From contig NZ_BCTO01000022.1 of assembly GCF_001571325.1 (NCBI RefSeq), positions 186,001 to 250,000 of the forward strand: a stretch of DNA of 64,000 nt. The letters are read 5' to 3'. The stretch is from Delftia tsuruhatensis NBRC 16741. Its GTDB lineage: Bacteria; Pseudomonadota; Gammaproteobacteria; Burkholderiales; Burkholderiaceae_C. The stretch's first letter is position 1; the number at the start of each line of letters is the position of its first letter. The position numbers were made by a program, and so were the translations under genes. This document shows, in pieces, positions 17,275-26,055 of the stretch. The notes beneath the pieces were generated by a model. It made no database searches. It worked only from the letters and a program-made list of their open reading frames with translations, and was not told the DNA's origin.

Positions 17275-18273
17275 ATGGCGTTGTCTCCACAGGAAGCATT
17301 GCTTCTCAAGATCATTGGCGCGGTGCTGGTCGCCGTGCTGGTGCTGTACAGGCTCACGGCGCCCCCGAAGGGCCGGCGTGAAAAGCTCTCCACCACCGAG
17401 CCGCGCGCCGTGCGCTGGATTCTCACGGGCATTGCGCTGACCTTCATCGGCCTGTTCCTGGTGCTGCCGCTGGCGGCCGTATTCACCGAGGCGCTGCGCA
17501 AGGGCTGGGATGCCTATGTCGCCGGCCTGCAGGAGCCCGATGCCTGGTCGGCCATCAAGCTGACGCTGATCACGGCGCTGATCGCCGTGCCGGTGAACCT
17601 GGTGTTCGGCGTGGCGGCGGCCTGGTGCATCGCCAAGTTCGAGTTCCGGGGCAAGGCCTTTCTGATCACCCTGATCGACCTGCCGTTCTCGATCTCGCCC
17701 GTGGTGGCGGGCCTGATGTACGTGCTGGTGTTCGGTGCCCACGGCTGGTTCGGCCCCTGGCTGGCCGAGCATGACATCAAGATCATCTTCGCCGTGCCCG
17801 GCATCGTGCTGGCCACCATCTTCGTGACCTTCCCCTTCATCGCGCGCGAGCTGATCCCGCTGATGCAGGCGCAGGGCAGCGACGAGGAGCAGGCCGCCAT
17901 CGTGCTGGGCGCCACGGGCTGGCAGACCTTCTGGAAGGTCACCGTGCCCAACATCAAGTGGGGCCTGCTGTACGGCGTGATTTTGTGCAATGCGCGCGCC
18001 ATGGGCGAGTTCGGCGCGGTGTCCGTGGTCTCGGGCCACATCCGTGGCCAGACCAACACCATTCCGCTGCATGTGGAGATCCTCTACAACGAGTACCAGT
18101 CCGTTGCCGCCTTCGCTGCCGCATCGCTGCTGGCTCTGCTGGCCCTGGTGACCCTGGTCATCAAGTCGGTGGCCGAGTGGCGTGCCGAGCACCAGGCCAA
18201 GGCCGCAGCCGAGCTGCCTCCCGAGCGCCCCACGCCGGCTTCCCAGGCATCCCGTGTGCCGCAGGTGTCCTGA
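17275..18273 (+). CDS. cysW: Sulfate/thiosulfate ABC permease CysW with N-terminal extension
   Basis: Predicted 332-residue permease. Core CysW features are [41 protein letters not shown], the EAA-type loop around [21 protein letters not shown], and [36 protein letters not shown]. coli CysW has about 291 residues. The extra length here is partly an N-terminal segment with one added hydrophobic stretch (residues 11-27) before the usual first helix at about 47, and partly a Pro/Ser-rich tail. It pairs with CysT in the sulfate importer. Confidence 0.94.
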   Translation: MALSPQEALLLKIIGAVLVAVLVLYRLTAPPKGRREKLSTTEPRAVRWILTGIALTFIGLFLVLPLAAVFTEALRKGWDAYVAGLQEPDAWSAIKLTLITALIAVPVNLVFGVAAAWCIAKFEFRGKAFLITLIDLPFSISPVVAGLMYVLVFGAHGWFGPWLAEHDIKIIFAVPGIVLATIFVTFPFIARELIPLMQAQGSDEEQAAIVLGATGWQTFWKVTVPNIKWGLLYGVILCNARAMGEFGAVSVVSGHIRGQTNTIPLHVEILYNEYQSVAAFAAASLLALLALVTLVIKSVAEWRAEHQAKAAAELPPERPTPASQASRVPQVS

Positions 18274-18309
18274 GGCCCGCCCCGACCAGAAAAGAGCAAG
18301 AGCAAGACC

Positions 18310-19437
18310 ATGAGCATTGAAATACGCAACGTCAGCAAGCAGTTCGGCGATTTCCAGGCCCTGCGCGATGTGAGCCTGGACATCCAGTCCGGCGAACTCA
18401 TCGCGCTGCTCGGTCCCTCGGGCTGCGGCAAGACCACGCTGCTGCGCATCATCGCGGGGCTGGAGACGCCCGACGTGGGCAGCATCCACTTCAGCGGCGA
18501 GGACACGACCGACGTCCATGTGCGCGAGCGCAACGTGGGATTCGTGTTCCAGCACTACGCGCTGTTCCGCCACATGACGGTGTTCGAGAACGTGGCCTTC
18601 GGCCTGCGCGTGAAGCCCCGCAGCCAGCGCCCCAGCGAAGCCCAGATCCGCGACAAGGTGATGAGCCTGCTCAAGCTGGTGCAGCTGGACTGGATCGCGG
18701 ACCGCTTTCCGTCCCAGCTGTCGGGTGGCCAGCGCCAGCGCATCGCGCTGGCCCGCGCCCTGGCGGTGGAGCCCAAGGTGCTGCTGCTCGACGAGCCCTT
18801 CGGCGCCTTGGATGCCAAGGTGCGCAAGGAGTTGCGCCGCTGGTTGCGCCACCTGCATGACGAGCTGCATGTGACCTCCATCTTCGTGACCCACGACCAG
18901 GAAGAGGCACTGGAAGTGGCCGACCGCGTGGTCGTCATCAACCAGGGCCGCATCGAGCAGGAAGGCACGCCCCAGCAGGTCTGGGACAACCCGGCCACGC
19001 CCTTCGTCTACGGCTTCCTGGGCGACGTCAACCTGTTCAAGGGCCGCGCCAGCGATGGCCGCGTCTACCTGGACGACGGCACCCAGCTGGACAGCCACGA
19101 CGCCAAGGGCGCCAGCGACAGCAAGGCCTTCGCCTATGTGCGCCCGCACGATCTGGAGGTGGAGCGCTACTCGCCCGGCCAGAACCTGGACGTCCAGGGA
19201 CGGCCCACGGGCATCGTCGTGCAGCTGGCCCGCGCCATCGTCGTGGGGCCCATTGCGCGCCTGGAACTTATTCCATCGGAGAGCACCGAAAGCACGGACA
19301 ATGCCGAAGAGGGTGGCCTGATCGAGGCGCAGATTCCTGCGCAGCAGTTCAGGGACATGGCGCTGCGCGAGGGGGAAACCCTGGTGGTGACACCGCGCCG
19401 CGCCAAGGTGTTCCTGGACGAGGCGGCTGGCATCTGA
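18310..19437 (+). CDS. cysA: Sulfate/thiosulfate ABC importer ATPase CysA
   Basis: Predicted 375-residue ATPase. It begins [21 protein letters not shown], with Walker [20 protein letters not shown]-loop [22 protein letters not shown], signature [15 protein letters not shown], Walker [13 protein letters not shown] and H-loop VTHDQEEA. It ends in a TOBE-like regulatory domain with YVRPHDLEV. Length and motifs match CysA. It closes the sbp-cysTWA operon and is followed by a strong hairpin. Confidence 0.96.
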   Translation: MSIEIRNVSKQFGDFQALRDVSLDIQSGELIALLGPSGCGKTTLLRIIAGLETPDVGSIHFSGEDTTDVHVRERNVGFVFQHYALFRHMTVFENVAFGLRVKPRSQRPSEAQIRDKVMSLLKLVQLDWIADRFPSQLSGGQRQRIALARALAVEPKVLLLDEPFGALDAKVRKELRRWLRHLHDELHVTSIFVTHDQEEALEVADRVVVINQGRIEQEGTPQQVWDNPATPFVYGFLGDVNLFKGRASDGRVYLDDGTQLDSHDAKGASDSKAFAYVRPHDLEVERYSPGQNLDVQGRPTGIVVQLARAIVVGPIARLELIPSESTESTDNAEEGGLIEAQIPAQQFRDMALREGETLVVTPRRAKVFLDEAAGI

Positions 19438-19470
19438 CGGCGCGGCAACGGTTTCCTGCACCCGCTGAAC

Positions 19471-19510
19471 AGGGCTGCAGCGCCGGGCCGGCGCCGCAGC
19501 CCTGATTTCA
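19471..19510 (+). terminator. Probable terminator after cysA
   Basis: Long stem AGGGCTGC...GCAGCCCT (19471-19478 with 19496-19503) with an inner GCGCC/GGCGC stem, followed by GATTTCATT. The hairpin is very stable but the T tract is weak, so termination may be partial and some readthrough into dsbB is possible. Confidence 0.6.
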
Positions 19511-19535
19511 TTCAACCGGGTGACGAAAGACAAGA

Positions 19536-20042
19536 ATGCTTCAATGGTTTGACAACGCTCCGCGCCGCATCCTGGCGCTCATCAGCCTGGCCTGCGTGGC
19601 CATGCTGGCCTTCGGCATGTATCTGCAGCATGTGGTCGGGCTGGAGCCCTGCCCGATGTGCATCGTGCAGCGCTACGCGCTGATCGGCGTGGCCATCTTC
19701 GCGGGCCTGGGCAGCGCACGCGGCGGGCGCGGCTGGCTGATGGGTTGGGGCATCGCGGCGCTGGTCGCCGCAGGCTTTGGCGCCTTCGTCGCCGCGCGCC
19801 AGAGCTGGCTGCAGTGGTATCCGCCCGAGTTCGCCACCTGCGGGCGCGACTTCTACGGAATGATCGAGAACTACTCCATCAGCCGTGCCGTGCCCATGAT
19901 CTTCCGTGGTTCGGGTGACTGCGTTGCCGTGGACTGGAGCTTCCTGGGCGGCTCCATCGCCAACTGGTCCTTCATCTGCTTCGCCATCATGAGCGTGGCC
20001 GTCTTGGTGCTGCTGGTGCGCGGCGCTGCCCGCAGGCGCTGA
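19536..20042 (+). CDS. dsbB: Disulfide bond formation protein DsbB
   Basis: Predicted 168-residue membrane protein with four hydrophobic helices. The first periplasmic loop carries EPCPMC (Cys39 and Cys42). The second loop carries FATC (Cys102) and GDC (Cys129), giving both redox pairs of DsbB. It reoxidises periplasmic DsbA and passes electrons to quinone. It follows the sulfate operon by 98 bases; the functional link (cysteine supply and disulfide formation) is only contextual. The stop is 3 bases from the stop of the convergent kinase gene. Confidence 0.94.
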   Translation: MLQWFDNAPRRILALISLACVAMLAFGMYLQHVVGLEPCPMCIVQRYALIGVAIFAGLGSARGGRGWLMGWGIAALVAAGFGAFVAARQSWLQWYPPEFATCGRDFYGMIENYSISRAVPMIFRGSGDCVAVDWSFLGGSIANWSFICFAIMSVAVLVLLVRGAARRR

Positions 20043-20045
20043 GCC

Positions 20046-21854
20046 CTAGGCTGAGGCTTGCGCCAGTCGCCGCTGCAGCGACTGCGCCAGGGTGCTCAGA
20101 ATCAGCCAGCAGGACGTGGCGCCCGCGTCCAGCACGCCGATGGAGCGCGGCCCCAGCCGGGCCGAGCGCCCGATGCGGGCCTGCAGGTGGCGCGTGGATT
20201 CCTTGCCCGCTTCGGCTGCGGCCTCCATGGCCTGCAGCGCCTCGCGGAAACCGGCGCCGGCCTGCAGCGATTGCCGGTAGGCCTGCAGGGCCGGGGCCAG
20301 CGTGTCGATGAGGGTCTTGTCGCCCACCCGGGCCTTGCCCATCCCCTGCACATCGGCGACGGCCCGCGCCAGCGCCTGGCCGAACAGGGCGGCATCCATC
20401 TCCTGCTCCGGCCCAAGAACATCGGCAAAGCCCTGGAAGAAGCTGCCGTACAGCGGGCCCATGGAGCCGCCGATATCGTCCATCAAGGCCTGGGACAGCT
20501 GCTGCAGCGCCGCAGGCAGCTGCGCCGCCTGGCTGGCGTCCATGGCATCGAGCCGTGCGCCGCAGCCGGAAAAGCCCTTGGCCATGTTGATGCCGTGGTC
20601 GCCATCGCCGATCAGGCCGTCGATCTCGCTCAGGAACTCCCGGTGGCCGACGATGGCCGTGATCAGCTCGCGCACGATGCTGCCCGCGCCATCGAGCGCG
20701 ATGGCCGGCCTTTGGCTGGTGCGCCTTGCGGCTGGGGGGCGGGCGGTTTGTGCCTGTTCCTGCGCCTGTTCCTGCGCCTGTGCCGGCGTCCGTGCCGGAA
20801 CAGCGGGCAGCGTTGGAATGGCCTCCAGCGCCTGGGGCGGCGGCCCGCCGGCCAGGGTCAGGGCGACTGACTGGCAGGGCGCCTTGAGGCAGGCTTCCAG
20901 CGCATCGTCCAGCTGCATCAGCGTGAGCGTGATGCCCATCATCTCCAGCGAGGTGAAGAGATTGCCCACCAGCCGGAAGGCCACCTGCATGCCGCGTTCT
21001 TGCAGGCGCCGGGCGACCTCGCCATAGAGGATGTACTGCTCCATCAGCGGCGTGGCGCCCAGGCCGGACAGCAGCACGGCCACGCGGTCGCCCGGGGCGA
21101 AGGGCAGGTCGGGCAGCAGGGCGCCCAGCATGCGCTCGGCCATCCCAGCCGCCGTGGTCGTGGGGTGCACGGACATGCCGGGCTCGCCATGGTGGCCTAT
21201 GCCCACCTCCATGCTGCCGCGCTCGATATGGAAATTGGCCTTGCCCACGGCGGGAATGGTGCATGCCGACAGACCGATGCCGATGCTGCGCGTGCGGGCC
21301 ATGGCGTGCCGGGCGATGGCGATGACTTCGTCGAGGCTGGCGCCCATGGCCGCCCGGGCGCCCGCCACCTTCCACATCAGGATCTCGCCGGCCACGCCGC
21401 GGCGGCTGGCCTCGTCGCCCCGCGCGGCAGAAGGCACGTCGTCGTTGGCCACCACGGTCCTGACCGCCATGCCTTCGGCCGCGGCCATCTGCACGGCCAT
21501 GGCCACATTCATGTTGTCGCCTGCGTAGTTGCCATACAGGCAGGCCACGCCGGCGCCGCCATCGGCCGCGCGCATGGCGTCGTAGAAGCTTCTGGCCGTG
21601 GGGGACGAGAAGACCTCGCCCACGGCGGCGGCGTCGCACAGGCCTGCGCCCACATAGCCCAGAAAGGCCGGCTCGTGCCCCGACCCGCCGCCCGTCACGA
21701 TGCCCACCTTGCCCCTGCGTGGCGCGCCATGCAGGCGCACGACGCGGGCATTGCCTTCGTCGATGCGCAGGGTGTCGCCATGGGCGGCGATCCATCCCTG
21801 GAGCATGTCCTCCACCACCCGGTCGGGGTCGTTGATCACGCGGTTGGTCGTCAT
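20046..21854 (-). CDS. DhaK-DhaL fusion kinase, probable erythrulose kinase
   Basis: Predicted 602-residue dihydroxyacetone-kinase family enzyme with both domains in one chain. The DhaK part (about 1-330) has VTGGGSGHEPAFLGYVG, YGNYAGDNMN and GHHGEPGMS, whose histidine forms the hemiaminal with the keto sugar. The DhaL part (about 390-600) has DGDHGINMAKGF for ATP-Mg binding and DDIGGSMGPLYGSFF. They are joined by a low-complexity linker with repeated AQEQ units, encoded by a 12-bp tandem repeat at 20751-20785. It is an ATP-dependent type, not the PTS-dependent one. Divergent neighbours (RpiB-type isomerase, polyol dehydrogenases) match the D-/L-erythrulose kinases DerK/LerK described in Mycobacterium smegmatis. 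The substrate is inferred. Confidence 0.88.
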   Translation of the reverse strand: MTTNRVINDPDRVVEDMLQGWIAAHGDTLRIDEGNARVVRLHGAPRRGKVGIVTGGGSGHEPAFLGYVGAGLCDAAAVGEVFSSPTARSFYDAMRAADGGAGVACLYGNYAGDNMNVAMAVQMAAAEGMAVRTVVANDDVPSAARGDEASRRGVAGEILMWKVAGARAAMGASLDEVIAIARHAMARTRSIGIGLSACTIPAVGKANFHIERGSMEVGIGHHGEPGMSVHPTTTAAGMAERMLGALLPDLPFAPGDRVAVLLSGLGATPLMEQYILYGEVARRLQERGMQVAFRLVGNLFTSLEMMGITLTLMQLDDALEACLKAPCQSVALTLAGGPPPQALEAIPTLPAVPARTPAQAQEQAQEQAQTARPPAARRTSQRPAIALDGAGSIVRELITAIVGHREFLSEIDGLIGDGDHGINMAKGFSGCGARLDAMDASQAAQLPAALQQLSQALMDDIGGSMGPLYGSFFQGFADVLGPEQEMDAALFGQALARAVADVQGMGKARVGDKTLIDTLAPALQAYRQSLQAGAGFREALQAMEAAAEAGKESTRHLQARIGRSARLGPRSIGVLDAGATSCWLILSTLAQSLQRRLAQASA

Positions 21855-21903
21855 GCCGTTGTCTCCTCCAGGTGCAGTCCCGGCGGGTGTGCCGAAGACT
21901 GTT

Positions 21904-21917
21904 CATATGATCATTGA
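21904..21917. promoter_or_regulatory. Candidate SorC operator, kinase side
   Basis: CATATGATCATTGA, containing the palindrome ATGATCAT (21907-21914), 50 bases upstream of the kinase start. The same palindrome occurs at 22111-22118 beside the divergent isomerase gene. It is a likely target of the SorC-family regulator encoded at 28252-29208. Confidence 0.5.
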
Positions 21918-22102
21918 GTGGTCATTTTTGATTTGTTGAAATTGGCATGTCAATGCCTTTTGGCTATTCAATAGCCAAGGGAAAACGATAGGGTTTGATG
22001 AATTTTGTAGAAAATTCAACGGGTTACGTATTCATCTTGCCGGATCACATAGCTATCGTTGTTTGACAACTTCTCTTCGATTGAGAAGACTCTCGTAAAA
22101 CA

Positions 22103-22121
22103 TTGATCAAATGATCATGTG
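22103..22121. promoter_or_regulatory. Candidate SorC operator, importer side
   Basis: Two adjacent palindromes, TTGATCAA (22103-22110) and ATGATCAT (22111-22118), 31-46 bases before the rpiB-like start. The second is identical to the element at 21907-21914. The A+T-rich DNA between the two sites (21918-22102) has no gene and probably holds both divergent promoters. Confidence 0.5.
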
Positions 22122-22148
22122 TTGGTCTTTTGTAATGAAGGGGATGCC

Positions 22149-22622
22149 ATGAAGCTGGCCATCGGCTGCGACGAAGCCGCCTGCGACCTCAAGAACGCCG
22201 TGAAGCAGCATCTGCTGGCCCAGGGCCACGAAGTGGCCGACTTCGGCACGCACGACGGCGAGCCGGTGCTCTACCCCGACATCGGCATCGCGGTGGCGCA
22301 GGCCATCGTCCAGGGCCGCCATGAGCGCGGCGTTCTCCTGTGCGGCACGGGCATAGGCATGGCCATTGCGGCCAACAAGGTGGCAGGCATCCGCGCCGCG
22401 CAGGCCCATGACACCTATTCGGCCGAGCGCGCCAGCCGCAGCAACGACGCGCAGATCATCACGCTGGGCTCGCGCGTGATCGGGGTGGAGCTGGCCAAGG
22501 CCATCGTGGACCGCTTCCTCGCATCGCGCTTCGATGGCGGCAGCTCGGCCCTGAAGGTGGATGCCATCACCGGCTTCGAACGCTCGCAGGCCGCCGCGGC
22601 CGGGCGCGGGCAGGGCGCGTGA
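22149..22622 (+). CDS. RpiB/LacAB-family sugar-phosphate isomerase
   Basis: Predicted 157-residue isomerase. MKLAIGCDEAACDLKNAV opens the fold; LLCGTGIGMAIAANKVAGIRAA carries the catalytic cysteine and the anion hole; SRSNDAQIITLGSRVIG is the conserved C-terminal block. RpiB relatives isomerise ribose-5-phosphate, allose-6-phosphate or, in erythritol/threitol pathways, D-erythrulose-4-phosphate to D-erythrose-4-phosphate (DerI/EryI). The neighbouring kinase and dehydrogenases favour the last role, which would feed the pentose phosphate pathway. The start at 22149 is preferred because it begins the conserved strand. First gene of the rightward polyol operon. Confidence 0.9.
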   Translation: MKLAIGCDEAACDLKNAVKQHLLAQGHEVADFGTHDGEPVLYPDIGIAVAQAIVQGRHERGVLLCGTGIGMAIAANKVAGIRAAQAHDTYSAERASRSNDAQIITLGSRVIGVELAKAIVDRFLASRFDGGSSALKVDAITGFERSQAAAAGRGQGA

Positions 22623-22624
22623 CC

Positions 22625-24127
22625 ATGGACACCGGCACCAGCACCGGCACCGCACTGCTGCAGGCGCGCGGCGTGGCCAAGAGCTTCGGCGGCGTGCCTG
22701 CGCTGCGCAACGGCTGCCTTGAGCTGCAGGCCGGCAGCGTGCACGCGCTGTGCGGGGGCAATGGCGCAGGCAAATCCACCTTCCTGAACATCGTGATGGG
22801 CCTGTTGCGACGCGATGCCGGCGAGATACTGCTCAAGGGCCGGCCGGTGGATTTCGCCACGCCGCATGAGGCGCTGGCGCACCGCCTGTCCATCATCACG
22901 CAGGAGCTGTCGCCCATCCCGGGCATGAGCGTGGCCGAGAACATCTTCCTGGGCCGCGAGCCCCGGCGCGCCGGCGTGGTGGTCCGCCATGCCGCGCTGC
23001 TGGAGCAGGCGGATGCGCTGCTCAGGCAGCTGGGCTTCGATATCGATCCGCGTGCGCAGATGGGCCGCCTGAGCCTGGCGCAGACCCAGCTGGTGGAGAT
23101 TGCCAAGGCCCTGAGCCGGCAAAGCGAGCTGATCATCATGGACGAGCCCACCTCGGCCATCGGCGAAAGCGAGACCGCCATCCTCTTCGACGCGATACGC
23201 CGCGTGACAGCGCAGGGCGCCGGCATCCTCTACGTGTCGCACCGCCTGACGGAGATCTTCACCATTGCCGACAGCTACACGGTGTTCCGCGATGGCGGCT
23301 TCGTGCAGACCGGCGCGCTGGCCGATATCGACCGGCGGCAGTTGGTGAAGCTCATCGTGGGCCGGGAGGTCCGCGCTGCCGCCAGCGAGCGCAGGGCTGC
23401 GGCGCCGGGCGAGCCGCTGCTGTCGGTGCAGGGGCTCACGCGCCGGGGCGAGTTCGAGGACATCAGCCTGGACGTCGCCCCCGGCGAGGTGCTGGGCATC
23501 TACGGACTGATGGGATCGGGCCGCAGCGAATTCCTCAACTGCCTGTACGGCCTCACGCGCGCCGACCAGGGGCGGGCGAGCCTGGGCGGACGGCCCCTGC
23601 CGCGCGGCAATCCGGCGGCGTCGATCAAGGCGGGCCTGGCCCTGGTGACCGAGGACCGCAAGGCCACGGGGCTGGTGATGAGCTCCTCGGTGCGCTTCAA
23701 CACCAGCTTGCCCGCACTGCCGGGCCTGCAGCGCGCCGGGGTGGTGGATGGCGCGGCAGAGCGCGTGCTGGTGGGCGGCCTGCTGCAGCGCCTGCGCGTG
23801 AAGCTGGCCAGCCCGGCAATGCCGGTCTCCGGCCTGAGCGGCGGCAACCAGCAGAAGGTGGTGCTGGCCCGCTGCATGGCCACCAACCCCGTCTGCCTGC
23901 TGTGCGACGAGCCCACGCGCGGCATCGACGAAGGCGCCAAGCGCGAGGTGTACGCCTTCCTGGCCTCGCTGGCCGAGCAGGGCCATGCCGTGGTGGTGGT
24001 GTCCTCCGAGGCGCCGGAACTGCTGGAGCTGAGCGACCGCATCGCCATCTTCCGCAAAGGCCGGCTTGACCGCGTGGTGGCCGGCCACGGCATCACGCAG
24101 GAGGCGCTGATGCACCTCGCGTCCTGA
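22625..24127 (+). CDS. Sugar ABC importer ATPase (RbsA/MglA type)
   Basis: Predicted 500-residue protein with two fused ATPase domains, as in RbsA. Domain 1 has Walker A GGNGAGKSTFLNIVMG and Walker B ELIIMDEPTSAIG. Domain 2 has GLMGSGRSEFLNCLYG, a degenerate P-loop, then LSGGNQQKVVLARCM and VCLLCDEPTRGID. This layout is typical of carbohydrate uptake ABC systems for ribose, xylose or polyols. It starts 2 bases after the isomerase stop. The binding protein and permease are encoded at 24191 and 26056. Confidence 0.93.
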   Translation: MDTGTSTGTALLQARGVAKSFGGVPALRNGCLELQAGSVHALCGGNGAGKSTFLNIVMGLLRRDAGEILLKGRPVDFATPHEALAHRLSIITQELSPIPGMSVAENIFLGREPRRAGVVVRHAALLEQADALLRQLGFDIDPRAQMGRLSLAQTQLVEIAKALSRQSELIIMDEPTSAIGESETAILFDAIRRVTAQGAGILYVSHRLTEIFTIADSYTVFRDGGFVQTGALADIDRRQLVKLIVGREVRAAASERRAAAPGEPLLSVQGLTRRGEFEDISLDVAPGEVLGIYGLMGSGRSEFLNCLYGLTRADQGRASLGGRPLPRGNPAASIKAGLALVTEDRKATGLVMSSSVRFNTSLPALPGLQRAGVVDGAAERVLVGGLLQRLRVKLASPAMPVSGLSGGNQQKVVLARCMATNPVCLLCDEPTRGIDEGAKREVYAFLASLAEQGHAVVVVSSEAPELLELSDRIAIFRKGRLDRVVAGHGITQEALMHLAS

Positions 24128-24190
24128 GCCCGGGCGATGCCCGTGCTGCGTTTTTCCCCTTGCCTTTCACAACACACAGGAGACATGACC

Positions 24191-25246
24191 ATGCCGTTTT
24201 TCCGCTTCACCACCGTGCTTGCCGCCGCGCTTGCCGGTGGGCTGTTCCTGGCCGCAGCGCAGGTCCGGGCCCAGGCTCCGGCCCCGCTGTCGGCACCAGC
24301 ACCAGTGCCCGCACCGGCCAAGCCCTACCGCATAGGCGCGGCCGTCTATGGGCTCAAGGGCGAGTTCATGCAGATGTGGACCAAGGAGCTGAAGGCGCAT
24401 CCGGCCGTGAAGGACGGCACGGTGCAGATCACCGTGTTCGACGGCAACTACGACGCGCTGACGCAGAGCAACCAGTTCGACACCATGATCACGCAGAAGT
24501 ACGACGGCATCCTCTTCGTGCCCATCGACCTCAAGGCGGGCGCGGCGCCCGTGCACAAGGCGGTGAAGGCCGGCATTCCCGTGGTGGGCTCCAACACGCG
24601 CGTGCAGGGCGATGTGCTGACCTCCTACGTGGGCAATGACGATGTGGTGGCCGGCCGCATGCAGGCCGAGGCATTGATGAAGGCCATCGGCGGCAAGGGC
24701 AATATCGTGGTCATCGAGGGGCCCATAGGCCAGTCGGCACAGATCGAGCGGGCGCGCGGCAATGACGAGGTGCTGGCCCGCCACAAGGACGTGAAGGTGC
24801 TGGCGCGCAAGACCGCCAACTGGTCGCGTGCCGAATCCATGGGACTGATGGAGAACTGGCTGACCGCATTCCCGGGCCAGATCCAGGGCGTGATCGCCCA
24901 GAACGACGACGAGGCCCTGGGCGCGGTGCAGGCCATCAAGACCAAGGGCATCGACATCAAGACCATCCCGGTGGTGGGCGTGGACGGCGTGGCCGCCGCC
25001 ATCACGGCCGTCAAGCGCGGGGAGATGACCACCAATTTCCAGGATGCCCAGGCCCAGGCGCAGGGCGCGCTGGATGTGCTGCTGCGCCAGCTTGTCGGCC
25101 CGTCCTACCGGCCGCGCTCGGTGGTATGGAGCGAGTATGCCCAGGCCATGCCCTGGGGCGATGGCACGGCCAAATCCTACGAGGTGCCCTGGACCGCCAT
25201 CGTGCCCGCCAATGCCGACGCCTTCTTGCAGAAGGTGCGCAAATGA
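24191..25246 (+). CDS. Sugar/polyol ABC periplasmic binding protein
   Basis: Predicted 351-residue periplasmic binding protein of the ribose/galactose (type I) class. The signal peptide (about residues 1-26) is followed by an Ala/Pro-rich linker and the mature start YRIGAAVYGLKGEFMQMWTKEL. QKYDGILFVPIDLKAG, GIPVVGSNTRV, GNIVVIEGPIGQSAQIERARGN, GVIAQNDDEALGAVQA and PVVGVDG are conserved elements lining the sugar cleft. AGGAG at 24178-24182 is eight bases from ATG 24191 but only two from ATG 24185, so the former start is chosen. Its stop overlaps the SDR start as ATGA. Confidence 0.92.
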   Translation: MPFFRFTTVLAAALAGGLFLAAAQVRAQAPAPLSAPAPVPAPAKPYRIGAAVYGLKGEFMQMWTKELKAHPAVKDGTVQITVFDGNYDALTQSNQFDTMITQKYDGILFVPIDLKAGAAPVHKAVKAGIPVVGSNTRVQGDVLTSYVGNDDVVAGRMQAEALMKAIGGKGNIVVIEGPIGQSAQIERARGNDEVLARHKDVKVLARKTANWSRAESMGLMENWLTAFPGQIQGVIAQNDDEALGAVQAIKTKGIDIKTIPVVGVDGVAAAITAVKRGEMTTNFQDAQAQAQGALDVLLRQLVGPSYRPRSVVWSEYAQAMPWGDGTAKSYEVPWTAIVPANADAFLQKVRK

Positions 25247-26007
25247 GCGCCGCCGGCCTGGAGCGGGACTTCGACGGCCGCACGGCCCTGGTCACCGGCG
25301 GCGCGGGCGGCATCGGCCTGGCGATTGCCCGGCAGCTCGCCCAAGGCGGTGCGCGTGTCGTCCTGGTGGACCTGGAGCGGCAGGCACTGGACGTGGCCGC
25401 TGCCAGCCTGGCGGAGCCCCGGCGCCACCTGGCGCTGGCGGCGGATGTGACCCGGCCCGAGGGCGTGGAGCAGGCGGTGGCCACGGTGCTGGAGGCCACG
25501 GGCCGCATCGACATCCTGGTCAACAGCGCCGGCGTGGCGCTGCTGGAGCCGGCCGGCGAAATCAGCGAGGCGGCCTGGGAGCGCACGCTGGCCGTCAACC
25601 TCACGGCGCCGCTGCTGCTGGCCCAGGCAGTGGCCCCGGCCATGCGCCGCCAGCGCCACGGCCGCATCATCAACCTGGCCTCGCAGGCCAGCGTGGTCGC
25701 GCTCCGGCGCCATGCCGCCTATTGCGCCAGCAAGGCGGGCCTGGTGGGGCTGACGCGCGTGCTGGCGCTGGAGTGGGCGTCCGACGGCATCACCGTCAAC
25801 GCCATCTCGCCGACCGTGGTGGACACGCCGCTGGGCCGCCAGGCCTGGGCCGGGCAGGTGGGGGAGGCCATGCGGGCACTCATCCCCACGGGCCGCTTTG
25901 CGCAGCCCGAGGAGGTGGCGCGGCTGGCCGTGTTCCTGGCCGGTACGCACGCCGGCATGCTGACGGGCGAGAACATCGTCATCGACGGGGGCTACTCCAT
26001 CCAGTGA
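25243..26007 (+). CDS. SDR-family polyol dehydrogenase, DthD/GolD-like
   Basis: Predicted 254-residue short-chain dehydrogenase. TGGAGGIGLAIA binds NAD(P), DL at the end of beta-2 (VVLVDLERQ) suggests NAD preference, and LVNSAGVALLEP follows. The catalytic set is Ser (ASQASVVA), Tyr (YCASKAG) and the associated Lys. NAISPTVVDTPLG and GENIVIDGGYSIQ end the fold. It overlaps the binding-protein stop, so it is embedded within the ABC operon. Similar SDRs oxidise D-threitol to D-erythrulose in M. smegmatis (DthD) or galactitol (GolD). The precise substrate here is inferred from context. Confidence 0.88.
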   Translation: MSAAGLERDFDGRTALVTGGAGGIGLAIARQLAQGGARVVLVDLERQALDVAAASLAEPRRHLALAADVTRPEGVEQAVATVLEATGRIDILVNSAGVALLEPAGEISEAAWERTLAVNLTAPLLLAQAVAPAMRRQRHGRIINLASQASVVALRRHAAYCASKAGLVGLTRVLALEWASDGITVNAISPTVVDTPLGRQAWAGQVGEAMRALIPTGRFAQPEEVARLAVFLAGTHAGMLTGENIVIDGGYSIQ

Positions 26008-26055
26008 GCGGCCTGCCGGCCCCACGCCTTTCTTCCATCAACGCGGGAGTCCTCC

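Noticed and set aside
20751-20785. 12-bp tandem repeat considered as a phase-variation tract
   Set aside because: It lies in frame inside the linker of the fusion kinase gene and its unit is a multiple of three, so slippage would only change linker length.
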